The position numbers were made by a program, and so were the translations under genes. The notes beneath the pieces are model-generated. The model did not search any database and had not been told where the DNA came from. It saw nothing but the letters and a program-made list of their open reading frames with translations. Source: Sceloporus undulatus (taxonomy: Eukaryota; Chordata; Lepidosauria; Squamata; Phrynosomatidae). From it: a DNA stretch of 64,000 nt. The first letter of the stretch is position 1. Every line of letters begins with the position of its first letter. Positions 45,801-53,800 of the stretch are shown one piece after another. The DNA is taken from positions 124,396,653 through 124,460,652 of the forward strand of contig NC_056525.1 of NCBI RefSeq assembly GCF_019175285.1, read 5' to 3'.

Positions 45801-48192
45801 CAGGATAATTCCTGTGACCCTCTTAAGAAAAATATTCTGTATCTCCACCTTTTTTAAAATAAAATTTTAAGAAAATTTCTTACTAATTAGCAACAACTTC
45901 TGTAACAGTATATTCTGAAGTTCAGGAGCCTTCTGATCCAGATCCACCTTAGACTCTCCTCAGAACATCACATGAATGTCTTTCCACTTAGCAGTTTATT
46001 GCTTACTGGAAGTGGCAAATGCTGCCCATGTTCAAAGTGTTATCAATATACTAATCTTCTTTTGCTCCTAGTACTGATTACTCATGCTCCTTACTGCTAT
46101 GTTTTTAGCCTGGCTTGGGAAGGCAGAATCGTGGTGGTTGGTTTTGCTGGAGGAACCATCCCTTCCATTCCAGCCAATCTGCTGCTTCTGAAAAATATCT
46201 CTGCTCTGGGAGTGTACTGGGGCCGGTATCGGGATGAGGATTTCTCAGTCTTTTCCTCAACACTCTCATCTGCTGTTTTGCACTGCCAGGAGGGACGAAT
46301 TAAACCTCATGTAGGAGCAGTGTTCAAACTGGAGGAGGTAAGGATACAAAACTTGGGAAACATCTGGTTTAATAGAAGCTCTTGTGTCTTCCAAAATCTC
46401 CAAATGAATTCAGAAGCAACCGAGAGTTCCTTGGTCTGCTATATTTAATGTTACAGAGGTGAGATTGAAATAAATTTAACAACAGTAGTAATTGTAGTAA
46501 TAATAAATAGTTTTGATAATATTGATAGAGACCTAATAAATAATATTGATAGAAACCTAATAATAATAAATAGTAATGATAATATTAATGGAGGCCTAGC
46601 ATATTAAGAATGTCAAGCTTGGCTTTCTTTCTAATATGACTTGCATATACAAGAATCTGAGAGAGGAATAGTTAAATACAGTATGTGACTTCTTTCCATG
46701 ATATACTCCCTAGCAATCCATACTGTGTACTTTTACTGAATGCTTTGAATTACATCCAGTAATTGAGATGTCTGCTGAAATGCAGATGTTTCATAATCAG
46801 CCTTTCATTTTGTCTTTTATTTGTTCCTTGGTTTTCTGACCAAAAGAAATTCCAAAGTTAGCATTGGGAAACAACTCTCTTGAGGTGTTGTATGTCTGCC
46901 GTAGTTGGGATATTTCCTCACTTAAGAGAGCCAAGGGGACATAATTTAGTGATGGGCAGAAGGTAGACTGGGATCTCTTGGTGGATTACCAGATGATTTG
47001 TGGTAAATCAGGAAAGCATTCTTATTTTTAGCAATAGCAAGAACAAAAGGACTACCCTGCTTCACATGTCTAAATTAGACTATTGAACTCTAATCTATAG
47101 TGCCTTAAATGTAGATTTGTACATGTGAGTTACTGTAATCTCAGGGGGCGGGGAATCTAAGTAGAGTTTGGAAATATACTTGGTGCAGAAAGTAAATTGC
47201 TGGACCTTGGCTGACAAGGTATGAGTTTCAATCTCTGTTTAGCCATGCAATTCACTGGGTGAGTTTGGGCCAGTCTCTGTCTCTCCACTGATTTCATGGG
47301 GTTGATGTGCAGATAAAAGGTGTGGGTGATGGAACAAACAAAAAAAGTCTTCCACATCACCTTGGAGGAAGGGAAGGTTAAAATGGAATAACATTAAGTT
47401 TGGGCATCACTCTAGAAGATGCATTCTAAGAGGTTCCTTTGACAACACATTCCTGTGCTGTCTGTCACTGAAAATAGCAGAAGCAGTCCGTAATTTGCCT
47501 AGTGATCCATTGTAATGGTTTCTGATTAACATTCCAATTCCTGTAACTATCTCATTAAAGAAGTTCAAACATTTCTCCCACCTTTCATTTGGGTAAATGT
47601 CTCAGTGTCCTTCCTAGTCATTGTCTTTAATTACTGGAACCCCTTTCCTTCAGCAAAAGCAAACAAACATTTTAACTGGATTCTATTCAGATTAGTTCAG
47701 TCACTGTAAATGCTTTTGTAAGAGGACTTGCTTCTGACCTTGTACAACTTTGTTTTCTTGGCACCATATCTGAAGAAATCTTAGGTCCATTTAGTGGGCG
47801 TATATGAATAAGACTCTTTCACGTGAATGATGGTACAAAAAGTTATGATGGCTTTGTCTTCCCCAGCCTAATGGATTAGGAGTCCATTTATACGTGGATT
47901 GCCATTTTGTATAAAATTAAAGGGACTTCAAAAAACACTCATCTTAAAAGCTACTTAGCAAATATGCTACCCAAACTGGGCATGTTTTATTAATATTTTG
48001 CATTCCACCTTTGGAACTATGGTCTTTTGTGTAATTCTTGCATTCTTGTGTAATTCTTAGATGTCACAAAGGAAGCATGTGTATATCTGCATTTGTGCAA
48101 AACTCTTTTCATTTTTTTTGTAGGTAAATGAAGCTTTTGCCCATGTGACCCAACGTAAATCTACAGGCAAAGTTGTAATCTCCATTACTTAA
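23343..48192 (+). CDS. CRYZL2: Quinone oxidoreductase-like protein 2, complete gene (10 coding exons)
   Basis: A zinc-free medium-chain NAD(P)H-dependent quinone oxidoreductase of the zeta-crystallin group, expected in mitochondria. Spliced exons total 1125 coding bases (375 residues) plus stop, and every intron phase agrees. Order: Arg/Leu-rich presequence (about 1-45), GroES-like fold with VNFADILACQG and LPFTPGMEFAG, YGTAILALEHRAQTQPG, nucleotide-binding glycine motif AAAGATG (196-202), VIAAAGSDKKCHLA, WEGRIVVVGFAGG, and the end RKSTGKVVISIT. Recalled mouse QORL2 matches throughout. The human copy is the pseudogene CRYZL2P. It lies upstream of SEC16B in the same direction. The first exon is the least certain. 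AATAAA at 49596-49601 is one possible polyadenylation signal. Confidence 0.93.
23455..23630. repeat. Near-perfect palindromic MITE in CRYZL2 intron 1
   Basis: Arms 23487-23549 and 23554-23616 are 63 bases each with one mismatch and a four-base spacer. They contain GGAATTCTGGGAGTTGGAG and its mirror. Outer ends match the GCATCCACACTGGTGGAA variant of the dispersed MITE family. Confidence 0.85.
23998..24235 (+). repeat. Sauria-type SINE, full length
   Basis: Head AGAGCCAAGGTAGTGTAGTC, CATGAAATCCACTGGGTGAC, CACACTCTCTCAGCTTCAGA, tail CAGAAATTACTTGAAGGCAC then CAGCAGCAACAA. The B box is worn. Confidence 0.82.
24505..24640. mobile_element. hAT-like MITE, CAGTGATTCCCAAAC ends
   Basis: Left CAGTGATTCCCAAACG and reversed right CAGTGGTTCCCAAACTC, with GGACCAGAG mirrored by TTGGTCC. 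Same family as the copies at 1-575 and 61.0 kb. The target duplication is not clear. Confidence 0.7.
25005..25130 (-). repeat. Dispersed element with hammerhead-like core, family 1, copy B
   Basis: Reverse strand reads TAACACCTTTGCCTGATGAA, the core, then TTGGTCCAATAAAGGTATCA. It keeps only the region around the core and its downstream side. Confidence 0.7.
25064..25104 (-). ncRNA. Hammerhead ribozyme-like core, family 1, copy B
   Basis: Minus strand: TTGC, CTGATGA (25094-25100), hairpin GAAGC-CAGTGTA-GCTTC with five clean pairs, AAAA where GAAA is expected, GCTT, GCAA. Same 41-base layout as copies A and C. The changed G suggests it is inactive. Confidence 0.5.
25221..25439. mobile_element. 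Tc1/mariner-type MITE, 219 bp
   Basis: Ends CAGTCGGCCCTTCTTATACA and reversed CAGTGGACCCTTGTTATACG, flanked by TA on both sides. The interior repeats ATACACGGATT words. No transposase. Confidence 0.8.
25440..26833. other. CRYZL2 intron 1, remainder
   Basis: No further exon candidate seen. Contains a TATATA-rich palindrome at 26094-26130. Open frames are short. Confidence 0.5.
26834..26990 (+). CDS. CRYZL2: CRYZL2 exon 2
   Basis: Acceptor TGCTCTGTTGCAG| and donor CACCAG|GTAAAA. Encodes RNLFSQGLQRPLAM, then QRTYRAALCMELTKPLVVQD, which matches the recalled mouse RSYRAAVCTELKQPLTIEE. It holds the presequence end and first beta strand. An internal ATG at 26874-26876 could serve as a start. It is phase 0 at its end. 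Confidence 0.92.
27171..27424. mobile_element. Tc1/mariner (Tigger-like) MITE, 254 bp
   Basis: Ends CAGTGGTACCCCGGGATACG and reversed CAGTGGTACCCCGGGTTACG, flanked by TA (27169-27170, 27425-27426). The interior repeats GGGTTACGAA and GGCTTACGAAGG motifs. A second copy at 37739 has exactly the same length. High CpG content suggests youth. Confidence 0.88.
28510..30045. mobile_element. PIF/Harbinger-like non-autonomous element, 1.54 kb
   Basis: Terminal GAGGGTGTTCTCACTTA pairs with reversed GGGGATGTTCCCACTAG, and TTA flanks both sides (28507-28509, 30046-30048). Both subterminal regions are dense in AATCG and CGATT words, as in transposase-binding ends, though they are not copies of each other. 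The centre holds a 120-bp minisatellite and GC-richer filler. No transposase. It sits in CRYZL2 intron 2. Confidence 0.65.
28816..29305. repeat. Minisatellite, 120-bp period, four units plus a partial
   Basis: GCCAGGGAGAATCCCTTCAG recurs at 28820, 28941, 29061 and 29181, with a partial unit near 29276. Units are nearly identical. Open frames up to 238 codons across it are repeat translations. Confidence 0.92.
30205..30350 (-). repeat. Sauria-type SINE, 3' part (reverse)
   Basis: Reverse strand: CACTTTCTCAGCCTCAGAGG, CTGCCAAGAAAACCCC, and GGGTCACCATAAGATGG near the tail. The tRNA head is lost. Confidence 0.7.
30694..30926. repeat. Palindromic MITE, GGCCTGTTACAGACTGCC ends
   Basis: Almost the whole 233 bases fold on themselves: GGAGGTATGCTGTTTAAATG opposite CATTTAAATAGCATACCTCC, and GGCCTGTTACAGACTG opposite CAGTCTGTAACAGGCC. 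Sister copies lie at 58.67 and 63.8 kb, with a solo end at 53.76 kb. Confidence 0.85.
31207..31598. mobile_element. Tc1/mariner-type MITE, 392 bp
   Basis: Left CTGTATAGATTCATGCATAA and reversed right CTGTATATACTGAACTATAA, flanked by TA (31205-31206, 31599-31600). The interior has two opposed copies of GACTTATCCATGGGTC-like words. It ends about 375 bases before exon 3. Confidence 0.75.
31975..32071 (+). CDS. CRYZL2: CRYZL2 exon 3
   Basis: Acceptor TTTTTGCAG|GTCAGA, donor CCCCAG|GTGAGC. Encodes VRIRVRCCGVNFADILACQG and LYQDKPSLPFTPG, the most conserved part of the GroES-like domain. Phase 1 at its end. A BovB-like LINE begins about ten bases past the donor. Confidence 0.96.
32081..32895 (+). 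repeat. BovB-like RTE LINE, 5'-truncated
   Basis: Plus strand encodes GGRNINKLRYADDTIVLAEN (RT catalytic YADD), KAGLMLNIKKTKTM, FPYLGSKINRNGDCSHEIRR and LRMGRVAMKEL. In another frame it gives KLRLSYFGHIMRRKDSLEKT and EGNRKRGRPHARW. The order matches BovB reverse transcriptase to the C-terminus and ends with GTCGTCATGAGTTGGGAT and an ACAACAA tail. It is frameshifted and stopped, hence dead. The first LINE bases lie about ten bases past the exon 3 donor. Confidence 0.88.
32980..33076 (+). repeat. Partial copy of ribozyme-bearing family 2
   Basis: AAGATGCCAGCCATAGATGC, GATGAAACATCAGGAATAAA, CTCTTCTAGAACATGGCCAC and AGCCCGAAAAACCCACC match the right arm of the inverted repeat at 20.3 kb. It starts within the CTGAAGA motif, so the ribozyme core is incomplete. 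Confidence 0.75.
33766..33801. repeat. (TG)n microsatellite
   Basis: About 18 GT units in CRYZL2 intron 3. Confidence 0.95.
33949..34137 (-). mobile_element. SPIN non-autonomous hAT transposon, second copy, 189 bp
   Basis: Ends CAGTGGTTCCCAACCTTCCT and reversed CAGTGGTTCCCAACCTGTGG. Target duplication CCCTAGAA/CCTTAGAA (33941-33948, 34138-34145) has one mismatch. Length and layout match the copy at 2897. It lies in CRYZL2 intron 3. Confidence 0.9.
34498..34556 (+). CDS. CRYZL2: CRYZL2 exon 4
   Basis: Acceptor TATGTTTCAG|GAATGG, donor AAGGAG|GTGAGA. Encodes GMEFAGDVMETGMGVTNVKE. Fifty-nine bases, phase 1 to phase 0. Confidence 0.95.
35469..35534 (+). CDS. CRYZL2: CRYZL2 exon 5
   Basis: Acceptor TTTTGGACAG|GGGGAT, donor TCAAAG|GTAGGT. 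Encodes GDRVIGVTSTNALAEEYVAD and SK; GDRVIG is the strand motif shared across the family. Twenty-two whole codons. Confidence 0.95.
35745..36180 (-). repeat. CR1-type LINE 3' region (reverse)
   Basis: The minus strand encodes [15 protein letters not shown] and GGLFSAAPEGWTRSNGFKLL, followed by LNIRRNFF, a CR1 C-terminal pattern. The upstream part contains GAGAAGGGCAACAAAGATG. Fragmented. Confidence 0.8.
36425..37738 (-). repeat. BovB-like RTE LINE, about 1.3 kb (reverse)
   Basis: Minus strand encodes CFIDYSKGFDCIDHKKLLIT (RT domain), later QLAKGQ-like and YADDT-region remnants, and AKLRLPYFGHMRQNSLEKTI with EGSKKRGRLHAGQ at the end. It covers more of the RT than the copy at 32.1 kb but is heavily broken. 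A 254-bp mariner-type MITE sits directly at its right edge. Confidence 0.85.
37739..37992. mobile_element. Tc1/mariner (Tigger-like) MITE, 254 bp, second copy
   Basis: Ends CAGTGGTACCTCGGGATACG and reversed CAGTGGTGCCTCCGGTTACG, with TA on both sides (37737-37738, 37993-37994). Same length as the copy at 27171, with clear differences in the centre. Confidence 0.88.
38030..38900. other. GC-richer unclassified block in CRYZL2 intron 5
   Basis: Rich in CTGCTG and CACTGCTG words, with paralogous half-units: CAGCTGTGGAGGTTCCCAGG near 38407 and CATCTGTGGAGGTCCTGGGG near 38550. Looks like an internally duplicated repeat. Open frames of 60-111 codons show no family. Confidence 0.4.
39850..39959 (+). 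CDS. CRYZL2: CRYZL2 exon 6
   Basis: Acceptor TTTCTTTTGTGAAG|TTGCTC, donor CCAGG|GTGAGT. Encodes LLWAIPQKIPYEDAAALPVS and YGTAILALEHRAQTQPG, the hinge into the cofactor-binding domain. Phase 0 to phase 2. Confidence 0.95.
40080..40905. repeat. Possible Harbinger-like MITE with internal (CA)n
   Basis: Left side GGTTCATTCCCACTTACC and ATCATTCCCACTGTGAAAC resemble the 28.5 kb element's termini. The right side has GATTCTGATCCAAACG and GTTGTTCCTACTTG. Ends are not securely paired. A (CA)n run lies at about 40519-40543 and a GA run at 40657-40670. Confidence 0.35.
40906..43020. other. CRYZL2 intron 6, no further exon seen
   Basis: Mostly unique-looking sequence. Neither a conserved open frame nor a clear transposon end was found. 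Open frames near 41369-41810 overlap on both strands and look like chance. Confidence 0.5.
43021..43160 (-). repeat. Sauria-type SINE, 3' part (reverse)
   Basis: Reverse strand: CCACTGGGTGGCCTTGGGCA, GGGTGACCTTAGGGCTACCA and TTGAAGGCACACAACAATAA. It ends about 200 bases before exon 7. Confidence 0.78.
43361..43442 (+). CDS. CRYZL2: CRYZL2 exon 7
   Basis: Acceptor TATTGCTGCAG|GGAGAC, donor GCAAAG|GTATAC. Encodes ETVLVTAAAGATGLAVVDVA and THVLKAK, including the AAAGATG turn that binds the NADPH diphosphate. Confidence 0.97.
43906..44087 (+). CDS. CRYZL2: CRYZL2 exon 8
   Basis: Acceptor CTCTGGTTGCAG|GTGATA, donor CACAG|GTGGGC. Encodes VIAAAGSDKKCHLALQKGAF, VNYSETSLREEVKKL and GVDVVIDTIGGDIFKEALH. 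AAAGSDKK is the second strand that sets NADPH preference. Phase 0 to phase 2. Confidence 0.96.
44713..45062. repeat. GC-rich MITE, GGCCCAGTCCAGATGGGC ends
   Basis: Left GGCCCAGTCCAGATGGGCTG and right GGGCGGTCTGTACCCCGCC mirror each other. The interior (AAATGGCAGTGC, GCGTCACG-like words, CACTTTTTGCGGGTTC) is shared with the copy at 11.5 kb. CRYZL2 intron 8. Confidence 0.68.
45315..45715. repeat. GC-rich MITE, third subfamily
   Basis: CpG-dense block with ACGGGCTGCACATACAGCCC near its left side and TTTTAGGCCGGTCTGGATAG at the right, plus AGAGTGCGCAAAAAGGAGTC. Open frames of up to 154 codons are by-products of its GC content. Confidence 0.55.
46109..46337 (+). CDS. CRYZL2: CRYZL2 exon 9
   Basis: Acceptor GCTATGTTTTTAG|CCTGGC, donor GAGGAG|GTAAGG. 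Encodes LAWEGRIVVVGFAGGTIPSI, LLLLKNISALGVYWGRYRDE and IKPHVGAVFKLEE. It is the largest exon and carries the WGRY motif. Confidence 0.96.
46338..48123. other. CRYZL2 intron 9, no gene seen
   Basis: A short tandem duplication (GATAATATTGATAGAGACCT-like units) lies at 46515-46585. A worn SINE head may lie near 47205-47290. Otherwise nothing recognised. Confidence 0.5.
48124..48192 (+). CDS. CRYZL2: CRYZL2 exon 10 with stop
   Basis: Acceptor TTTTTTTTGTAG|GTAAAT. Encodes VNEAFAHVTQRKSTGKVVIS and IT, then TAA at 48190-48192. RKSTGKV is the conserved C-terminal motif of the family. Confidence 0.96.
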   Translation, partial: VNEAFAHVTQRKSTGKVVISIT

Positions 48193-48539
48193 AACTATTT
48201 TGCATGGGAATCTGCCATTGTTCTCTGCTACATTCTGCTGAGGAGAAAAAGGTCCACTACTAGAAAGTGAAATGATTAACTGAATGGCGGGCATTTTTGG
48301 ATTACAGAAGCATGCAAACTGTTCAGGCAGAGTGATGAATTTCTGTCACTGCTGTAGCTTCCACCTGATAGTCAGAATCCAACACTGGTGATTTTTATGT
48401 ACTTGTTTGTTCTTTCTCTAGCCTTACCCCTCCCTAGTTTTCTTGTTGGTGATGCAGCAGCAATGCTATATGGTGCACAAATGTCCAGGACTACATAGTA
48501 GGATATACAGGATCTAAAGAATGAGATGAATAGGTGGCA

Positions 48540-48600
48540 CCACTGAAGCTAAGCAGGCTGGACCTTTAAACTGCTAGTACTGGAGAACCACTATGGTTTT
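48540..48600 (+). repeat. Possible 5S-derived SINE remnant
   Basis: TGAAGCTAAGCAGGCTGGAC and CTGCTAGTACTGGA resemble the internal control region of 5S rRNA as seen in the SINE at 4.1 kb. Very short. Confidence 0.35.
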
Positions 48601-48859
48601 TTTGGAAGGTAAATATCTGCATAATAGTACAGCAGGGCTGGCTATATTGACTTTTTCGGTACCCTGTTTTGTAAGTTTTTGACAAGGGAAGAGGAGTAGC
48701 AGGCCAAGGCCCAGTTAACTGCCAAAGTGACCTCCTAGCAGTTTGTTCTACCTTAGATGCTTTTTTGGTAACTCTTCTGTCCCACATTTGTGTTGGCACA
48801 GAGCTGTTTAACAGTGGAATATGATTCCTCTGAGGTGCAGTCTTCTTTGGGTTTTTTTT

Positions 48860-48976
48860 TTAAACAGAGGCTGGATGGCCATCTATGGGGGGGGGTTCTT
48901 TGATTGTAGATTCCTGCATGGCAGGAGGCTGGACTGGATGGCCCTTACGGTCTCTTCCAACTCTATGATTCTATGG
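48860..48976 (+). repeat. CR1 LINE 3' terminus
   Basis: GAGGCTGGATGGCCATCTAT, GATTCCTGCATGGCAGG, GGACTGGATGGCCCTT and TCTATGATTCTATGG are the CR1 end signature. Located just beyond the CRYZL2 stop, possibly within its 3' untranslated region. Confidence 0.85.
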
Positions 48977-51900
48977 CACATGAAGAGACAAATGTAGCCC
49001 AGGGACTTCCACTTGTTGGTATCAACAAGACTGGTGCTATATGTAGATTTCATAGATTTCCTTATGTCCTCTTTTACTCTCAGTTCAACAAGCTACTCCT
49101 CAAATACGATCCAGCTGTTCTTGCAGTATAAATGGAAATTAGGCCCAAACTGGCATTACGCAGAATTGCATGTTACTGCATCCCTCACCACCCTTTCCCC
49201 ACATTTTTTTCTTCCCAGAATGTTCAACTGCTTGTTTACACGCCTTGCCTCTACTCACTAACTGCTAAAAATGTGGTTCTTCAGTGGCTAGATGGTGTTT
49301 TTCACCATGATAGTTTCCAATCAGCAATATTAATTTTGAAAAGTAGTATTGACTGGTGATGTTCTTATTAATGAGGCATACTGCATACAGTCCTCTTTTT
49401 AATAACTGCCCTTATAGTTGACCTCCTTCAGCTCTTTCCTTTTTCAGAATTCCTGTAAATTGTATATTTTATTCTCTCTCTTTAAAAAAGGACAAACTAA
49501 AGGAAATAATTTCTAAGTATTGTATCCTTTGAAAACTATGGTGATGCTATCCTCAAGACCAGTAAAAGAAGGCCGATACATACATAAGTAATGAAAATAA
49601 AATGTGCTTATTTTGGCAATTACTCCATCATTTTATTATTATCCTCCCTGATGCATAATAGAAGTGAATCTAGGAATGAAAGAAGTGAGTCTTTAAGGTG
49701 TGTTTTAAAACATCCAAAGAGGGGACTAGTCACAAGTTTCAGAAGGAATTCCACAGTAACTTTCCCTAGATTGCTGTGTCTGTTTTATTTTTATTTATTC
49801 TGAGTAGTGCCATGTACACAGATGGCACTGTATAAATAGATTAGATGATATCATCATCATCATCGTCATCATCATCATCATCATCATCATCATCTCCTCC
49901 TCCTCCTCCTCCTCCTCCTCTTCCTTGACCTGATGACTAATAAAGAAGCAGAGCCATGAACAGAGGTAAATCTGAAGTTCTGAGCAGGTTCACAAGTGCC
50001 CTGGTCCCAGCCCATGAAGTACCATGAAGGTCAACCAGTGCCTTAAACTGAATCCTGAAATGAATCTCTTCCCAGTGTATATAATGTAGGATCAGGCCCA
50101 GTGGCACAATATGGAACAAGTGATGGGGCTACTAGTGCTTCCTGGTCCATCACTGTTATTGTTGTCACTGCCATTGCTCATTTGCTTACCTGTTGTGATG
50201 GCAGGCAGAAATAGCACTGATTGAAGCTGTACTACTAGTAGTGGGGTATCATCTGGAAATATCCCCAAATCTCTTCACAACAGCTCACCAGCTGTGGCTC
50301 ATCCTAACGGAACTAGTCTAATTAATCTGGTGGTGTCAAGGAGTTTAAGGACAACACCTGGAGATCCAGCCAATACCCCACTGCCACTTGGCCACCCTGT
50401 AGTCTTCACTGCAAGCAGACTGCCTCTGGAGAGAGGATGGAGTGGGGAAAGCTCAAGTAGGAGGGGTGATCCAAGCTCTTGAGCTGCATCGTTGAGATGT
50501 CTGCTACCACTGGCTTAATTATGCAGGTCCTGCCCTGATGATGTGTGCACACAGGGGGTTATTTTTGCTTGGGTACTTAGGGTTCCATTTGGTACATCCA
50601 CCGTTCTCAATCCTGCTCACACAACCCTGGGGGTGTTATGCACTAATTACGTTTATAAATTTGGTGTCAAATTCTTTGGTATGTTTCTGTGGCAAGGAGA
50701 AGAAGAGATAAATTATGCAAGCATGTAATGATGTAAATTATGTCTGCCTCCAAACACTGCAAGATAGTCACATTGTGTCACAGAAATACACAAAATAGCA
50801 CATTTGCATGTCATTATTTATGTACTTTGTTTAGTTGCAGGGCTTGGGTCTTTCTGGTTGTGAAAGTGTTTCCTGTTTTCTCCTATCATGAACATTTTAG
50901 AACTTGTTTGCAGGTGTTTTTTTCCTCCCTTACTGTAAGCCAAAAGTGAAGAAATTGCCCTGGTAGGTCTCCTGTCCCACCCACCCCAATTCCCTTCCTG
51001 CAACCCACCAAATTTCTTTAAGCCGCTGCACGACAACATTTTCAATTGGTAGTAGCATTTGGGAATCACCTGGAAATATCTCCAAACCACCTCGCAACAT
51101 GATGGATCACAGGATGATCTATTATCTGTACACCAAGACCCAAAACTTTAAAAAAGCCACAAACTGCAGAAGAGAAAAATTGTAGTATGTTTTTGCAAAG
51201 TATGTGCCAATGCAGGTTGCCAGGGGGCGATGCCATTTAAAATGGCCCACACTGCAACTCTCTACCTCTGCTGTACACAACATATTCAGGGAAGTTGAGA
51301 GGGAAAGTCCAGAAGCCTTGATAACAGAAATGGCCAATTATGGTCCTTCAAATATTGTTAAATGCAATTCCTATAAGTCTTGGTGTAGTAGTCAGTAGTG
51401 AGGGATGCTGGAAGTTGTAATCTGACAGTATCTGGAGGGCTGCGTGTTTCTCACCCCAGTTTAGAAAACAAAAATGTCTGAAGGGCTTCCGCCCCATCCT
51501 GTCCCAATTCACTTAGTCTATTTCTGATTTCTAAGGCATTGTTTGAAGTCTCCCCCCTGCAATTCTGAGATCTAGAAACTTTGTTTAAAAAATAATATCA
51601 GGATTTTCAGCCTCTGAAGCACTGGTTTTAACTGCTACAATCATGTTTCTCTGGGAAAGTGAAATCCCCCCCTCCCCGATTTTCATAATCTGCCAAGAAT
51701 TTAGCCTTTTGGCTGTTTTTACCAATAGCCATCAAGCTCTGCATGGATAAAAAAAAAATTCTTATTTTAACCCAAGCTTAAATCTTAAAGAAATCCTGTA
51801 AATAATGTATCTTCCTGAATTATGGATGTTGGAGTGTCCTGGTCTATTTTGTAGACCAAAGGAACCTTTTTAATTACAGAGCCCTCAGTAGAATAGATAA

Positions 51901-52200
51901 AAAATGCTTTGTTTTCTATTCTGTCAATTAGCTGGTGTGCCTTTTCATGAAAGATTTAGAGGAAAGAATGAAAATTGTCTGGGGATATTGTGAACTCCTC
52001 TGCAGAAGCACTATGGAACTTCTATATGCATAGAAGTGGGATGTTCAACTGACATGAAGTTGTCAAAGTTCCTCCCCTTGACACCAGCTGAAGCTCTTTC
52101 TGGCCTGAGTTACCCATGCAGCAGAACGGGATGGAGGAATCTTGGGGCTATGTGTGGAAGTGCTGCTGACCCTTGTGAAAGAAACTACATTCCAGCAAAT
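48977..52200. other. Intergenic between CRYZL2 and SEC16B, no gene seen
   Basis: Mostly unique-looking. Holds a possible CRYZL2 poly(A) signal (AATAAA, 49596-49601), a trinucleotide microsatellite at 49850-49925 and a worn hAT-like remnant near 51400-51460. No exon pattern recognised. Confidence 0.5.
49850..49925. repeat. (ATC)n followed by (CTC)n microsatellite
   Basis: About 45 bases of CAT/ATC repeats run directly into about 28 bases of CTC repeats. Confidence 0.95.
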
Positions 52201-52289
52201 AAAAGTCTAGTCCAGTGGTCTCCAGACTTTTTGCGCTACCACTCCCTTTCCTCTTTGGTGACACCCACAGCACCTGCTTCTGGATATTA

Positions 52290-52606
52290 GGTCTGCTGTT
52301 TGTGCAAGATCGGCTGTTTGTGCAAATGAGCAGGTTGGTAGTTCGAGGCCCATGTGCTGCATAATGGGGTGAGCTCCCATCACTAATCCCAACTTCTGCC
52401 AACCTAGCAGTTCGAAAGCATGCAAATGCAAGTAGATGAATAGGTACGACTTGGATGGGAAGGCAGTCATGCTGGCCACATGACCACAGAGCATTATCTG
52501 ACAATGCTGGCTCTTCGGCTTAGTTACGGAGATGAGCACTGCTCCTTATGATCGGACATGACTTGACAACCTTGTCAATGGAATACCCTTACCTTTACCT
52601 TTTGTT
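52290..52606 (+). repeat. tRNA-derived SINE ending in (ACCTTT)n
   Basis: Contains GGTTGGTAGTTCGAGGCCC (B-box-like), GTGAGCTCCCATCACTAATC, GCAGTTCGAAAGCATGC, TCATGCTGGCCACATGACC and GAGATGAGCACTGC. It ends in CCTTACCTTTACCTTTT. This is a second squamate SINE family, distinct from Sauria. Confidence 0.75.
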
Positions 52607-53147
52607 TGTACAACACCCCTCCAGCCACTGGCATCTATCTAAGCTGCGCCCAACTTGACTCTGCCTCAGCCTCATGTGTGAATACAGCAGCAGAGCAGCC
52701 CAGATCTTCCTCCCTCTCACTCACACCAGCCTTACAGAAAAGGAAGGCTGGCTGGCTGTTCTGTTGCTGCTCCCAGGGTGACTGGGTACCAAGGCAGTAG
52801 CAACTGAATAGCTGGTTTAGTGGCGACAGAAAAGCCTCTCACCCCTGTTGGCTTTGCAGCAAAAGCCAGCATGGATGAGGCTTCTCAGTCACTGCTCGAC
52901 TGGCTGTTCGGTTGCTGCTCCCAAGGTGACTGGGTGTTAAGGGAGAAGCTTCTCCCTAATGAAGAATGGCTCGCAATCCTTTGCCAGGACAGAAAGGGGT
53001 GGTGCAACAGGATTCCCACTAGAAGCCTGGCAAAGATGCACTCTCAATCTGAAAGAGACAAGGGTCTCATTCTAAGAATAGACCCCAGAGACATGCCTTC
53101 CCCACACAACTTCAAATTGCCCCCCCAAAAAAACAAAACAAAACATT

Positions 53148-53275
53148 GGCGGGTTACAGACCGCCCTCAAGTGGCCATTCTTCCTCCACCGCCATTCGCT
53201 GCGGAGGGAAGCCCCAGCGGCCAGACCGCGAGGCTTCCCGGTGCAGCGAAAAAGGAGCGCCGAAACTTGTGGCTT
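53148..53275. repeat. GC-rich MITE end fragment
   Basis: Starts TTGGCGGGTTACAGACCGCC, the GGCGCGTTACAGACCG terminal motif of the family, then a CpG-rich interior (AGCCCCAGCGGCCAGACC). The right end is missing. Confidence 0.55.
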
Positions 53276-53757
53276 TTCTAATGTTGGATTGCAACCTCTA
53301 TTATTGTTACCTATTCTGGATGTGCTGATGGAAGTTGGTGTCCGGCAACACCTCTAGGGAAACCATCAGTTGCCCACCTCTCCATTAGAAAGATGAGACC
53401 TGTCTTCAGCCCCTTCAGCTGGCATCAAAACAAAGCCTAGAGTCTCTACTATAAAATCGGTATTAACTTTTTTGAGAGTATAGCAGAGCAAAGCTTCATA
53501 AAAATGTCTGGATAGGTGACACTACTAAGTGGAATCATTGATCCCAAATGTTAGACTAACAGGTTTGAACAACATCCGTAAGATTTGTGCCTGCTTCTTC
53601 TTCACTGGTGACATCAAACCCCAGTTGTGGCCTTGTAAAATTAGAAAAATGACCTGCCCATTAATACCCACACTTGCACTGAAACTGAAATAGTTAAAAG
53701 TGGTCCTGTACCTAGGATCACACATTGATCAAATTGGTGATTCTATTTGAGAAATAA

Positions 53758-53800
53758 GAAGACCAGAAGCAGCTTTATTTTGGCAGTCTAACAGACCTGC
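53758..53800. repeat. Solo end of the palindromic MITE
   Basis: GAAGCAGCTTTATTTTGGCAG followed by TCTAACAGACCTG matches the right end of the copies at 30.7 and 58.7 kb. Confidence 0.55.
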